DNA from: Blastobasis lacticolella
Lineage: Eukaryota > Arthropoda > Insecta > Lepidoptera > Blastobasidae
Direction of reading: 5' to 3'
DNA length: 64,000 bases
NCBI GenBank assembly: GCA_905147135.1
Contig: LR990053.1
Location: 508,501-572,500, forward strand
Part shown: positions 1-10,239 of the stretch, in pieces
Layout: every line of letters starts with the position of its first letter
How positions within the stretch are numbered: position 1 is the first letter of the stretch
Made by a program: the position numbers and the translations under genes
Notes under the pieces: model-generated
What the model saw: the letters and a program-made list of their open reading frames with translations, nothing else
The model's database searches: none
What the model was told of the DNA's origin: nothing

Positions 1-1490
1 GACAGGCGATATAGCCGAGTTAAGATGGGTGATTACACAGGCGCGCCGTGCTTCAAAACCAATGATGGTATGCTATCCGGATCACTGGCTTTGTTCACGT
101 CAAGTTTGGACAGTTCCTTACGTACTTCCTTCTGCCGGATGGGGATATCAGATAGAACTGAGCTACATAAAAATTGGCCGTTTGGGTGGTGTTTTGTTTC
201 CGCGAAGATTTAGCAATAAGAGATGCGAAGAGGTTTGCTTTATCCTTAGCGGAATGGGCCAGTGATCCATCAGGTTTGAGAAGAGGAGAAGTGATGGGCG
301 ACAAAAATGTATCTCAACTGATTTAGACAGGGACCAGAAAGCTTTTCTACCCGCAGGGTATGATGCCAATTTGTTACCGATTCTTCCGATGTGATGAAGT
401 CTAGAATTTTGTTCTAATTCTCTTGCAGGACTTGGCGGCAATATCGTAGGCTCTTTTCTTCACGCGAATGTCACTGGACTTGCGGAGACGTGCGTCAGCC
501 CAAGCTAGGTCTGCCTCTTGTTTTTTCGCCTGAGCACTTCCACATTCAGGTCCAAACCAGGCTGTGTTTTGCTGGACATTGGCACATCCGAGAACGGAAT
601 GTTGTATTCTATTGCTTAACAAATTACCTCCGTCACAGCATCCGCACAGATTGAGGGATCCGAAGAAGAGAAGCATGTTTGCCGCCAGTGGTAACATGCA
701 AAGAAGGACCGCATCTCGTCCCAGTCTGCCGACTTATACTTCCATAACCGTTGCGTACCTTTCGGGCTAGGGTCGGGTGGTGAATAAATCGATACCGACT
801 TCACTAGGCAGTGATCGGACCCACCGATGGGTGACGACACCGAGTATCGGTCCGGATCGGAAGTCAGCAGGATGTCCAAGCACTACGAAGTGTGGCCCCT
901 TAATGTCCGGTATCCTAGTCGCTGTCCGGACAAGCTGTGACAGATTTAGTGTTAAATACAGCTTATAGATCTCCCTCCCAGCATGATCCATGTCCCTGTA
1001 CGGGAAGGGTCCGTGTCCATCGTGGCCATTGAAGTCCCCAAGGAACACCAGTTGTTCGGAAGGATACCTCTTCTGAGCCACGTCAGCCATCTCTGTGAGG
1101 TAGCCCATTAGCCCAGGTCTGGTCGTCACCGCATCACCGGTATGTGATCGGTACATAGCAGCGTAAAGGATGTATTCCAATTCCGTATCCACCAACTTCA
1201 AGGTCAGGGAGGCGCCGATAGCAGATGTTATCCCAAGCATACATGCACACACCAGCTCTAGCTTTGAACTTGTGCTCTAAGCTATATCCGGGATACGCCA
1301 TACTTGGCGCGTCAGCTGGACGCTGATCTGCGTCTCCGTGAGAAACAATAGGTGAGGTTTAGAGGTTTCAAGATGTTGATGAACCGAATCGAGATTAGCG
1401 TGCAGTCCTCGAATATTTGAGAGGTGCACGTGAAGTGAAAGGACGTACTTCCGCTGTTTAACCGTACCTGTATTTTTAACTTTCATTATT
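1..1490 (-). pseudogene. CR1/jockey-like LINE remnant: endonuclease and start of RT
   Basis: Read on the minus strand, three overlapping frames give the pieces of an apurinic-like endonuclease followed by the linker to a reverse transcriptase. The order is an N-terminal part (1486-1277) with the pattern NIRGLHANLDSV and LTETQ, a middle part (1252-767) with the phosphodiesterase motif LGDFNGHD, and then a GSDHC motif in the frame covering 879-616. The linker continues through 697-401 and 441-163, and the segment before the RT, KPDGSLAHSAKDKANLFASL, lies in 304-95. The last bases of the window read VLKHGAPV, a stop, then SPILTRL, the usual opening of the RT domain, so the RT lies outside to the left. 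Several frameshifts and stops show it is dead. Family assignment rests on motif order; the exact clade is uncertain. Confidence 0.8.
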
Positions 1491-1499
1491 GGGGAGTGA

Positions 1500-1786
1500 G
1501 TGGAAAATCGCAGGTGAAGTAGTTACCAGTGAGTCAGTAAACTGGGCCATTAACAGTTTCCAAACATTTAAAGCAGCGGGGCCAGAAAAAACTTCCCTGG
1601 ACTTCTACAATGGGCGGGCGATCGCATGATACTGCTGACAGACATTTTAAGAGCATGTTTGGTTCACAGATATATACCGTCTAAATGGCGGAAGGTAAGA
1701 GTCACCTTTATGCCAAAGCCAGGAAAAAGTGATTACACCGATACGAAATCGTTCAGACATATCAGTCTTACCTCCTTCCTCCTTAA
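1500..1786 (+). pseudogene. Old LINE RT remnant, left half
   Basis: Plus-strand frames give WAINSFQTFKAAGPEK, then after a frameshift a stretch ending with FMPKPGKSDYTDTKSF and ISLTSFLL. These are the conserved blocks at the start of a non-LTR reverse transcriptase (finger region; PKPGK and the PISLTSFLLK motif). The coding stops abruptly at 1786 inside SFLL. The next expected residues (K-T-L-K-R-L) are found at 10531, so this is the left half of an element split by a later insertion. Frameshifts show it was already decaying. Confidence 0.75.
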
Positions 1787-1789
1787 CTA

Positions 1790-2364
1790 ATGTGCAGACA
1801 CAAAGGACTCTAGTTTTTTCAGATCGAATAGGCAAAAATATGGGCGTGTTACTAAACGACTGTACGAATTCCAAAGTAACCAATTATTGCATGCCTGATT
1901 TGTCGTACGGCGGTATTATACAAAAAATCTTAAAAAATTCAAAACATATTGATCAAAATGTAAATATAGTAATTTTAATAAGTAATAGCCTTAAAGTACG
2001 AAAATATGACATAATAAAGGGTGTTGAAGCGTTGCAAGGATTGTCAGCAGAAACAATTCTATTATGCGCATTTCCCTTCGTAAAAAATTGTTATAATACT
2101 GAAAATGACCGTATTCACAAGTTGAATACTTTGATGTATAATTTGACTTGCATTCAGATAGACGCATTTACCTTTTTTGACTGTAATGAATTCACAGATA
2201 AAGTAGTTTTAACAGAAGGTACTATGTATCTTCGACGTAGGTACAAAGTCAAACTGGCTACAATGTTAGCGTACCATATTAATTTATTGATTTCTCCTAC
2301 CGTAGGTAGATATGACCAGAGTGCCGATTTGTTAATAAACAAAAAGGGTCACTGTTTAAACTAG
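1790..2364 (+). pseudogene. SGNH/GDSL-esterase-like domain of the LINE
   Basis: One open frame of about 190 residues carries blocks resembling the SGNH hydrolase fold used in the ORFs of some CR1-type LINEs: a FSDRIGKNMG block I, a VNIVILISNSL strand where family members usually have a GxND motif, and a C-terminal VLTEGTMYLRRRYKVKLA segment where the catalytic D-x-x-H pair is normally found. The expected Asp and His are not obvious, so enzymatic activity is doubtful. The frame stops at 2362-2364. Re-reading in the -1 frame from the A-run at 2341-2345 continues as KGSLFKLVCKTKEPS and leads on to the endonuclease, so SGNH and EN were once one ORF or are joined by frameshifting. The assignment is by pattern only. 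Confidence 0.5.
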
Positions 2365-3335
2365 TATGTAAGACAAAGGAGCCGTCCTGTATCATATCAG
2401 CAGCATATAACAGTCCACTGTTAGACTTGAACAATAAATCTTTTGATTTTGTTCAGAATATACAGGACTGCTCTGGCATAAAGTCATTAGTAAATAGTGG
2501 TAATAAGCCTTTGGATGTACGTAAAGTAAAATGTTATAATAATAAACAAAATTCTATAGTTAACTTAGTACATCAAAATATCCAAGGCATGACGAATAAA
2601 GAATTGGAAGTTGAGCTATTCATGAACGGTGAGAATGTTGATATTTTTTGCATTACTGAACATTGGTTAAAAGATCACCAGCTCATATTTGGCTTTAACA
2701 ACCATAAACTTGCAAGTTCGTTTACAAGAGGGCAGGCAATTCATGGAGGTTCCCTAAAGGCCTTGCCACATACAAAGCTCGGCGCTCGCGCCGAGCTTTG
2801 TATGTGGCAAGGCCTTAATACTTGTTCGTAATTGCTTAAAATGCAAGGAACGCACTGATATTGTCAAGCTGTCTGTTGAACGATCTGCTGAAATTGCCTG
2901 TATAGAACTTGAGCGACTTATTGTAATGAGCGTATACAGACCTCCGGCTTCATCATTTGATTTGTTCGAGAAAATTATGGACGAAGCCCTTATTAAAGTT
3001 AGCAATTGTAATAAAAATATTGTTGTTTGTGGAGATTTTAATATAGATTTATTAGACGTATCTTGTAAATATACTGGTAGGCTAATGTCATTATTTAATC
3101 AACTTATTTTTAGAGCCTACTAGAATAACAAGTACTACATCAACTTGTCTAGACAACATTTTATGTGATATCCAGGCATGTAGCCAGTCTGTAATAAACA
3201 AATTGCAATCCGATCATTGTGGTCAATTAGCTGTGTTTAATGTTAATATGAGGAAAGAAACAAAAAATACTATTAAATTTGTACCAATTAACAACAACCG
3301 TCTAAACAGTTTTAGAAATAACATTATAGAGAAAT
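2343..3335 (+). pseudogene. Endonuclease domain of the SGNH LINE, broken
   Basis: The frame entered at 2343 runs into VHQNIQGMTNKELEVELF and ITEHWL (the N-terminal EN motif with catalytic Glu), then GFNNHKLASSFTRGQ. At 2755-2818 a palindromic insertion interrupts the codon series. After it, coding resumes as LVRNCLKCK, MSVYRPPASSFDLF and CGDFNIDLLD (the EN core GDFN). A further frameshift near 3110 leads to TSTTSTCLDNILCD and LQSDHCGQLAV, supplying the D-N and S-D-H motifs. A TAA stop occurs at 3336-3338. All EN blocks are recognisable, so decay is recent relative to neighbouring remnants. Confidence 0.75.
2758..2815. mobile_element. 58-bp near-perfect palindrome, mini-MITE with TAA duplication
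   Basis: Two 28-base arms (2758-2785 and 2788-2815) are perfect reverse complements separated by the two bases TC. The ends are AGGCCTTGCC and GGCAAGGCCT. TAA flanks it on both sides (2755-2757 and 2816-2818). Removing 58 bp plus one TAA restores the endonuclease reading frame exactly (GGS-LI-LVRN). This fits a miniature DNA-transposon derivative; TWA 3-bp duplications are typical of PIF/Harbinger. An assembly foldback would not be expected to create a target duplication. Confidence 0.7.
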
Positions 3336-3391
3336 AATCTAATTTAAAGTATTTTGATGATACAAATGAATATTATAATTCAGTTTTACAC

Positions 3392-4142
3392 ATGACAAAA
3401 ACTGAAAGTAATAGTATATTCAAACCAAAGGTGAAGGCAGTAAACAGCAAACTTATGTTTAGCGATTGGGCGACAGCAGGAATACATAAGAGTAGAAATA
3501 AATTATATGAGCTCTATGCAGAACGGGCGTATAATAATAGCGTAGAATTTGCTGAGTATGTTAAACATTATTCGAAGTTATTTAAACGCGTTTGTGCTAC
3601 AGCTAAATCGAATTTCGTTAAACACAAACAAAAAAATTGCACAGATGTAGTAAAATCCACATGGCAGATAATTGATAGTGAAACTGGAAAAGTAACAAAT
3701 CGCGATACTAAGTACAGTTTAAAGATAAATGATAATGTTGTTACCAAAAACTCGGAAGTTGCGGAGGCATTCAATAAATTTTTTACAGACATTCCAGTGT
3801 CAACTACGAAATCCTTAAGTTCGTCTCCTGCTCTCGCTGAATCCTTGTTAAAACAAAATGTACCCGAGAGTGTCATCGATTTTAAGTTCGAGCATGCAAC
3901 ACCTCAAGATATAGTTAAGGCTTTTAAAACCATAAAAATGAAAGCAACTGCCGACATTGATGGTATGTCGGTAAAAATTATTAGCTCTGTAATTGATGTT
4001 ATTGCTGTCCACTTAGCGAATATATTTAATAATTGTGTTGATAATGGTGAATTTCCTGACCACAGTAAAGTTATTCCATTGTTGAAAACTGGTAATACAA
4101 CGGATCCTACAAATTTTAGACCAGTTTCAATTTTACCGACTC
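3392..4142 (+). pseudogene. RT of the SGNH LINE, N-terminal part
   Basis: A continuous frame of about 250 residues covers the linker and the start of the reverse transcriptase. It includes VAEAFNKFFTDI, the I-K-MKA-TADIDGMS block (usual form KSxGxDGIS), VHLANIFNNCVDNGEFPD and FRPVSILPT. It ends in the middle of the palm because foreign sequence begins at 4143. The next residues of the RT are found at 8401, where SILPT is repeated as part of the target-site duplication and followed by LNKIFEKII. Confidence 0.85.
4120..4142. repeat. Left copy of 22-23-bp target-site duplication
   Basis: Identical to 8400-8422 (22 bases certain, 23 if the shared first A is counted). It brackets the 4.26-kb insertion in the RT gene and shows that the two RT parts belonged to one ORF. 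Confidence 0.9.
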
Positions 4143-4143
4143 C

Positions 4144-4330
4144 GTTCCGTTCCGTTCCGTTCCAGGTACAACACCAGCCAGAAGTTCTTCTGCAAGGGTG
4201 TATGTAGGTCATATCAGAAAGAACCAGGTATGATGTCGTCTACGTCCGTGATTCCGTCGTCTGTACTTGTATTTTGAGCAACCGAGTTCAGCGGGTGGCA
4301 CGGGTATCACCCAAAGAACTGGCTTGCTCC
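4144..4330 (-). repeat. Terminal repeat copy 1 of the 4.26-kb element
   Basis: About 185 bases starting at the GGAAC tail and running through ccaggtacaacaccagccag, gtatgtaggtcatatcag, ccgtcgtctgtacttgtatt and cttgctccggata. A second copy in the same orientation lies at 5003-5184, suggesting a second 3' end landed in an earlier copy of the same family. Confidence 0.75.
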
Positions 4331-4573
4331 GGATACCGTCGCGGACGTGGGAGTTGTTGGACTTAAGCGACACCACATCGCGTCCCCGGCTGATTTGCGC
4401 TACCTCCAGCCCGAGATACCAGTGCGCACGTAGATGCGAGGGGACTGTAGGGCTTTCGCAGTCAGGATGGGAGCGACAGGAGTTAGATTAGAACCGACAA
4501 GAATTCATACATCGAGCCAGTGTGAGGGAGGATAGATACTATACTTGGTGTGTAAATATATAAAAGATGGATG

Positions 4574-5000
4574 CTATAGACTGCTGTGGTTGGTTCTGCT
4601 CCGGTTATGGTGTTCTGTTGGCTCTGCAGTGGGTGTTGTTCCGGGTTGATCCTGGTCATCTTCTGCGGATTCGTTTGCAGTGCAGGAGGTTGGTAGGCTC
4701 TCTGGCTCTGATTCGGAATCCGTTTCCGGTGATTTATATACTTTATCTGCTTCCCTTTCCATCAGGTTCCTGTTTCGTGCTAGTTCCTTCCAGGATGCTT
4801 TGGATCTTCTGGTATACTTGTCTATGTCCTGATCTAGCGAGTCCTCCCATGTAAAGATCGGCCGGCCGACTTTGCGTTTGTTTTCTCTGTATTCTCTGGC
4901 TGCGTGCAGTATGTGTGGTGTGTCGCGTCTTATTATGTGGCCGAAATACGATAGTCTACGGACTTTGATTATTTTTGTGATGGTTTTACCATCTAAGATT
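4574..5000 (-). pseudogene. LINE RT C-terminal tail
   Basis: The minus-strand frame reads ITKIIKVRRLSYFGHIIRRD, then HAAREYRENKRKVGRPIFTW and EDSLDQDI, ending in an acidic, proline/serine-rich tail of about 60 residues before a stop. The pattern (R/W)-x-x-GH-x-x-R ... GRP-x-x-W is the usual C-terminal end of reverse transcriptases in several LINE clades. The coding is cut at 5000 where the second terminal repeat begins, so only the last 140 or so residues remain. The methionine at 5044 lies in the neighbouring repeat and is not a genuine start. Confidence 0.65.
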
Positions 5001-5002
5001 CC

Positions 5003-5184
5003 GTTCCGTTCCAGGTACAACACTAGCCAGAAATGCTTCTGCAAGGGTGTATGTAGGTCATATCAGCGAGAACCAAGTATGGCGTCGCCATCATCGGTAT
5101 TTCCGTCGTCTGTACTTGTATTTTGAGCCACCAAGCCCAGCAGATGGCACGGTTCTCACCCAAAGAGCTGGTGTGCTCCGGATA
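5003..5184 (-). repeat. Terminal repeat copy 2 of the 4.26-kb element
   Basis: Matches 4144-4330 from the ttccgttccgttcc tail through to gtgctccggata with scattered substitutions. It joins directly to RT C-terminal coding on its left, which means it is itself an insertion or a tandem duplication of the element end. Confidence 0.75.
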
Positions 5185-5239
5185 TATATATAAAGGAAGG
5201 ATATTGACTGCTGTAATTGGTCCCTCGGAGAGCTCTGCT

Positions 5240-6560
5240 GGTTTGATCTTCGTGATTTGTTGTCTTTTGATGTCCCGCCGTCGCACCCGTGACTTCTAAT
5301 ATTTTCTAATGACGTCCTGTCGCCGGCAGCGTATCCGTAATTTTCGGCTAGTGTTCTCATGTTGTCCATCGAAGTCCTGTCGCAACCCGCCTACACTATC
5401 AGCTATTCTTTAACTCTTGTCTTTCTGCTATTCTTCTTAATTTTCTTTCGATGTCCTCTTGCAAGCAGCGTACCCGTAATTTTAGGATTTTCTTTTTATG
5501 TTGTCCATCGAGGTCCTGTCGCAGCCCGCCTACACTACCAGCTATTCTTCAACTCTTCGTCCTTCTGCTGTTCTTCTTGATTTTCCTTCGATGTCCCGTC
5601 GCAAGCAGCGTATCCATAATTTTAGACTATTTTTCTTATGTGTCCCTCGAAGTCCTGTCACAACCCGTTGACACTATAAGCTATTCTTGAACTCTTGTCT
5701 CTCTGCTATTCTTCTTATGTTGTCCATCGAAGTCCTGTCGCAACCCGGCTACACTATCAGCTATTCTTTAATTCTTGTCTTTCTGCTATTCTTCTAAATT
5801 TTCCTTCGATGTCCCGTCGCAGGCAGCGTACCCGTAATTTTTGACTATTATTTTTATGTTGTCCATCAAAGTCCTGTCGCAACCCGTTGACACTATAAGC
5901 TATTATTCAACTCTTGTCTTTCTGCTATTCTTCTTAATTTTCCTTCAATGTCCTGTCATGATCTGCGTACCCGTAACCTTCAGCTATTCTTCTTTTATGT
6001 TCTACTGAAGTCCTGTCGCAAGCGGCGTACCCGTAATTTTTGGCTATCCTTCTTGTGATGTCCATTGAAGTCCTGTCGCAACCGGCCTACATTATTAGCT
6101 ATTCTTCGACTCTTGTCTTTCTGCTATTCTTCTTAATGTTCCTTCGATACCCTGTCATAAACAGCGAACTCGTGACCTTCAACCGTCCTTATTATGTCAT
6201 ATCTCGAATTATTGTCTTATCGCAGCAGAATACCCGTAACTTTCCAAGTAACGTAGTATACCCGTACCTTTTAGCTGTTTTTCTTAATGTTGTCCCAACA
6301 TATCGCCCGTAGCATACCCGTAACATTCAGCCATTCTTTTAATGTTGTCTCTCAGTCGGTGTCCTGCTCACAGCAAGGACCATAAACTTAGAGCTATTCC
6401 TTTGTTCAGGTGTAATGTCGAAATCGGCCACTCAGCGGCTGTCAGCTATTCTTCTAGTGTTATTTGTCGATATCCTATAGCCGAGAGTTTATGTTGTCTC
6501 TCGATATCCGGTCCCAGATAGCTTATCCGAAACATTCAGTTAATATTCCCGTGTTGGTCA
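5240..6560. repeat. Degenerate two-monomer minisatellite
   Basis: Two monomer types alternate: one around tccatcgaagtcctgtcgca with acccgcctacactatcagct, the other around gatgtcccgtcgcaagcagc with gtacccgtaatttt. The first type starts near 5363, 5499, 5641, 5719, 5858, 6000 and 6057, giving a main period of about 136-142 bases and half-units of about 60-80. Similarity fades towards both ends. Short plus-strand ORFs here are by-products of the repeat. Confidence 0.85.
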
Positions 6561-8399
6561 GTATTGCGAGTGGTAAATACGTACCTTGCGCACGTTCGTG
6601 CTTTACACTTATTGGGTCTTTAATGAAGTCATAGTTATCGAGGACTGTTAACTATGTTTTGGTGCCCGCTCTCCAATTGGAATGCAGTACCCGCTCGAGA
6701 GTGAACATGTGGTTGTCTATAGATCGGTCTTATAAGAAAGTCGTCAAATAACTACCTAACTGGAAGTTACGTCTTGTTTCTTCAATATAAAGTTGGCTTT
6801 TTAGTTTGTACTATGTTGAGGCCCTTGTGAGGTTAGCATTATGATACTTATTGTAGTGGTTGTGAATGCAGTTCGAAGCTTATTCGTTTTCTGTACGAAG
6901 AAATCTATCATCGTCGAAGGATTAACTATTGGTTTTCTATAATATTAATAGAAAAGCTGAGCAGAGTCTGTCTTTTCCTGTTATTCGCTGCGTATGTCGC
7001 TAAGTCTGGACGCACTGCCTAGTGGTAAAATATTAGGTGAAGGTCTTCATTTGTTTGATCATAGACTGTCTTATTGACATCTGTTTTTCGTTTGTCATGT
7101 TCGGTGCGCCAGATGTTGCAGTGGCTTTGTTCATGGAAATGGTCAGGCAATCGTTTTTTTTTTTTTTTATCTCCATTCCGTTGGGAACCAGTCTACAAAT
7201 GTGCGCTTATTGTTTTCAATGCCCGGTCAGAGATCTTCAAACATTTTTTGTCGATTTTTTTCCTGTGTTTATTGCGTTTCGCGGAAGACCCGATACTTTA
7301 GTTATGGTTATGGTGTACGGTTTTTTAAAGTTATACAATGCGTTGCAAAATAGGTAGTAGTTTTGCTGTATTGTGGAGCGCATGTTTATGTACGTAATGT
7401 TGTGGATTGGTACAGCTGTGGAGAAAGCTTGATAGGCAATTAGTTAAAATATGAGTAACGTATAGCGGTATTGGACGGCTCAGGATATAAATAAAAAGGA
7501 TCGATATTTGCATAGTCAGATTAATTCGTGTCACTTTTAGTTTCGGATATATGCATCCCTCTAAACGCCAATTATATTTGTCTTATAAAATCTTTCTCTG
7601 TGACTAAAAAGCTATAGTTAACTAAAAATAAATAAAATTTGCACAAGGTAACGTCCAGCCAGAGCAGATGTCACGCTGCTGCTAATAGCTGGCTGGTAAA
7701 ACTATGTTTAATTAGGTACAACTACCAGCACATCAGCCTACCCGCCTAGTATAAAATCAGATAGCATCGCTATGGAGGCGTGTGCAGACCGCAGACGGTT
7801 CAAACTCAACTGAACAGGGTGTTGAGGTGCTGTCTTCTGTACACCAACTTATATCAAGTGCTTAATTCTATGAATAGAGTCCCAAGATAATATAGTAATA
7901 TCATATTGTTGCTATGTGTACCTTAGACACCGATATCAATAGGTTGGGGCACTAGAAAAATAATAGGAACGCTCTCACCAGATTACGTGATGGATAGTGT
8001 AAGTAGATAGTTCCACCACGGAGCTAGCTACTGGGACCACTGGGAATCTCCGTTGATTTCAGGTCAGGTCTGATCATGTAGGTACGAGACGGAACCAGAT
8101 ATTGCACTGTAGATGCGCGATTGTTCGAATGCTCGTGTCCATTAGTCCGATTCACTCATTATCACTATCACTTCTAACTCTAGGTACTACTACAACATTT
8201 TCTGACACAAAGTTAGGATTAGCTAAAACTTTAGATTTCACTTTAACTAATTCTATGCGAAAAAATTTAGTAAACGCAACGCATATAGTGCTCGACAAAG
8301 GGCGGGTCGTAAATTTTTTGTGCCCTTGAGGGGTTGCGCTCGGCCGCGACGGAGGCGCGGGCGCACGTGTACTCAGCATGCCGGTCCAAACAAGACTCC
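6561..8399. other. Non-coding 5' portion of the 4.26-kb insertion
   Basis: No supported gene. An open frame at 7037-7357 is hydrophobic and partly a poly-T artefact. A frame at 8102-8329 has no recognised motif. The final 70 bases (8330-8399) are strikingly CpG-rich compared with the surroundings, as in some LINE 5' untranslated regions, in line with the minus-strand orientation. Confidence 0.5.
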
Positions 8400-8422
8400 A
8401 CCAGTTTCAATTTTACCGACTC
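8400..8422. repeat. Right copy of 22-23-bp target-site duplication
   Basis: Same bases as 4120-4142; coding of the interrupted RT resumes here. Confidence 0.9.
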
Positions 8423-9645
8423 TAAATAAAATATTTGAGAAAATCATATTAAATCAACTAAAAGCTCATTTTTATGGAAGTAACCTATTGCATCATAAAC
8501 AATTCGGTTTTACTCGCGGTCGTTCAACAACTGATGCAGGTGTTGAACTTATTAAACATATCTTTGGGGCGTGGGAGGAATCACGTGATGCCTTAGGGGT
8601 TTTCTGTGATTTATCCAAAGCCTTTGATTGCGTTAATCATGACATTTTGGTCAGGAAATTACAACATTATGGAATAAAGGACTTGGCCCTGAACTTGCTA
8701 AATTCATACTTGAGTCATAGAATTCAAAAAGTTGATGTGAACGGAGAGAGATCAATGGGGTCTGTTGTCTCTATGGGTGTCCCCCAGGGATCTATTTTGG
8801 GCCCATTTTTGTTTCTTGTTTATGTAAATGACTTACCGTACTTTGTAAAAGATGCCCATGAAATTGTCTTGTTCGCGGACGATACATCTTTAGTGTTTAA
8901 AGTAAAAAGACAACAATTAACATATGAAGACGTGAACAAGGCTATTGCAGAAGTGGTAAACTGGTTTACGGTTAATAATTTATTACTGAATGGCAAGAAG
9001 ACAAAATGTTTAAAATTCTCTTTGCCAAATGTTAGATCAGTGCCCACTAATGTACAAATAAAAGGCGAAAATTTGAATTTTGTTGATTCTACAGTATTTT
9101 TAGGCTTTACCCTGGATAATAAATTGCAATGGGGTCCTCACATTGATAAATTGGCGAAAAGGCTAAGTTCTGCAGCATATGCTGTAAAGAAAATACGGAG
9201 TATTTCTGACGAGGCTACAGCAAGATTAGTTTACTTTAGTTATTTCCACAGTATTATGGCCTATGGCATACTGCTGTGGGGACACGCTGCCGACTGGCAC
9301 AATGTATTTGTATTGCAGAAAAGGGCTATTCGCGCGATTTATCAATTGAGACCTAGAACTTCACTAAGAGATAAATTCAGGAACATTGATATAATGACAA
9401 TGCCGTCACAATATATATATGAGAATTTAATGTATGTTCATAAAAATTTACACTTATTTAAGAAGAATAGTGATGTTCATAATATTAATACGAGAAATAA
9501 AGATAAGCTTGTTGCTGGTGCTTGTCGTCTAGCCAAAGTCCACAAATCATTTATGGGTCAATGTGTACGCTTTTATAATAAGGTTCCAACAGATATTCAG
9601 AATTTACCATTGAATAAATTTAAAGTCGCTATAAAAAACAAATAA
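8401..9645 (+). pseudogene. RT of the SGNH LINE, catalytic and C-terminal part
   Basis: An unbroken frame of about 415 residues from the duplication to the TAA at 9643-9645. It contains the RT motifs in order: KQFGFTRGRSTTDA, FCDLSKAFDCVNHDIL (first catalytic Asp), GVPQGSILGPFLF, LFADDTSLV (FADD, at about 8872-8883), WFTVNNLLLNGKKTK, and FLGFTLDNKLQW. It ends with the thumb/connection block and C-terminal VRFYNKVPTDIQNLPLNKFK. All catalytic aspartates are present, so this half is intact although the ORF is broken upstream. The open frame extends left to 8320, but those 27 residues belong to the 4.26-kb insert. Motif style fits CR1/jockey-superfamily RTs. Confidence 0.9.
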
Positions 9646-9912
9646 TGTCAAATAAGTTATTATACAGATATACTATCTGAATATGTAAATGACAAAAGTC
9701 CATGGGACTGAACTGCTGTTCTATACAGGTATTTACTTTTAAGATAGTATATAGGACAAATAATGTATTAGTACATAAGACATGTTTAAAAAAAAAAATA
9801 GAATTAACGTAGGCTCTGTGGGTTTCTTGCCGTTTCTTTCCCCCACAGAGAACCACCTTGGAAGCGGCGTTAATTTTCCTTCCTCTCCCACACATGGTGT
9901 CTCCTGTCTGCG
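9646..9912 (+). other. 3' untranslated region of the SGNH LINE, first part
   Basis: No coding. It contains an 11-A run at about 9787-9797 and, just after it, an imperfect inverted repeat whose outer arms are aattaacg (about 9801) and cgttaatt (about 9871), with ctctgtggg and cccacagag inside. Whether the LINE ends at the A run or continues to 10528 cannot be decided from one copy. Confidence 0.45.
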
Positions 9913-10085
9913 CTAGGGTAGGGGTAGGGTAGTAGTTAGAGTAGGGGTAGGGTAGGGTAGGAGTAAGATAGCGGTAAGGTAGTATAGGGTGGGGTAGGGG
10001 TAAGATAGTGGTAGGGTCGGGGTAAGATAGTGGTAGGGTAGGGGTAAGGTAGTGGTAGGGTAGGGATAGGATAGAGTAGGGTGGG
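9913..10085. repeat. GGTAG-rich simple array
   Basis: About 170 bases built from ggtagggtag, ggggtaggg, ggtaagatag and similar units, all G-rich on the plus strand. It resembles but does not equal the insect telomere unit TTAGG. Confidence 0.85.
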
Positions 10086-10239
10086 AGCAACTACCTATCA
10101 CATGCAGCATGTGTGATGCACGCTCACTTAAAAGTCTGTCTGGCGGTGGCGTGGGGGCCGGGTCGCTCTTTTCCCTCAAATATGGTTGAATTGGACGATG
10201 GCTGAGCCCTGCGTTATACTCGTGAACGGGTGCTGCCTT

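Larger units (their letters stand above)
4143..8399 (-). mobile_element. 4.26-kb insertion, probable minus-strand LINE with GGAAC tail
   Basis: The segment is bounded by a 22-23-bp direct duplication of RT coding sequence. Read on the minus strand it ends in repeats of GGAAC (plus strand ttccgttccgttcc at 4141-4160), like the microsatellite tails of some LINEs. Near that end is an RT C-terminal tail (5044-4574) and a terminal region present twice (4144-4330 and 5003-5184). A minisatellite at 5240-6560 and about 1.8 kb without recognisable coding follow towards the presumed 5' end at 8399, which is GC-rich. No EN or RT core was seen, so this is a non-autonomous or internally deleted element. 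The class is inferred, not proven. Confidence 0.6.

Noticed and set aside
2757..2816. Sequencing foldback artefact or transcription terminator
   Set aside because: The flanking TAA duplication and exact restoration of the reading frame on removal favour a real insertion.
7037..7357. Membrane protein gene
   Set aside because: Hydrophobicity comes from T-rich sequence including a poly-T run; no conserved motif and it lies inside a mobile element.
4143..8399. LTR retrotransposon
   Set aside because: No terminal direct repeats with TG/CA ends, no gag-pol; the end is a GGAAC microsatellite and the duplication is much longer than the 4-6 bp of LTR elements.
9913..10085. Telomere-like repeat
   Set aside because: Units are GGGTA/GGTAG mixtures, not regular TTAGG, and it lies within a LINE insertion.
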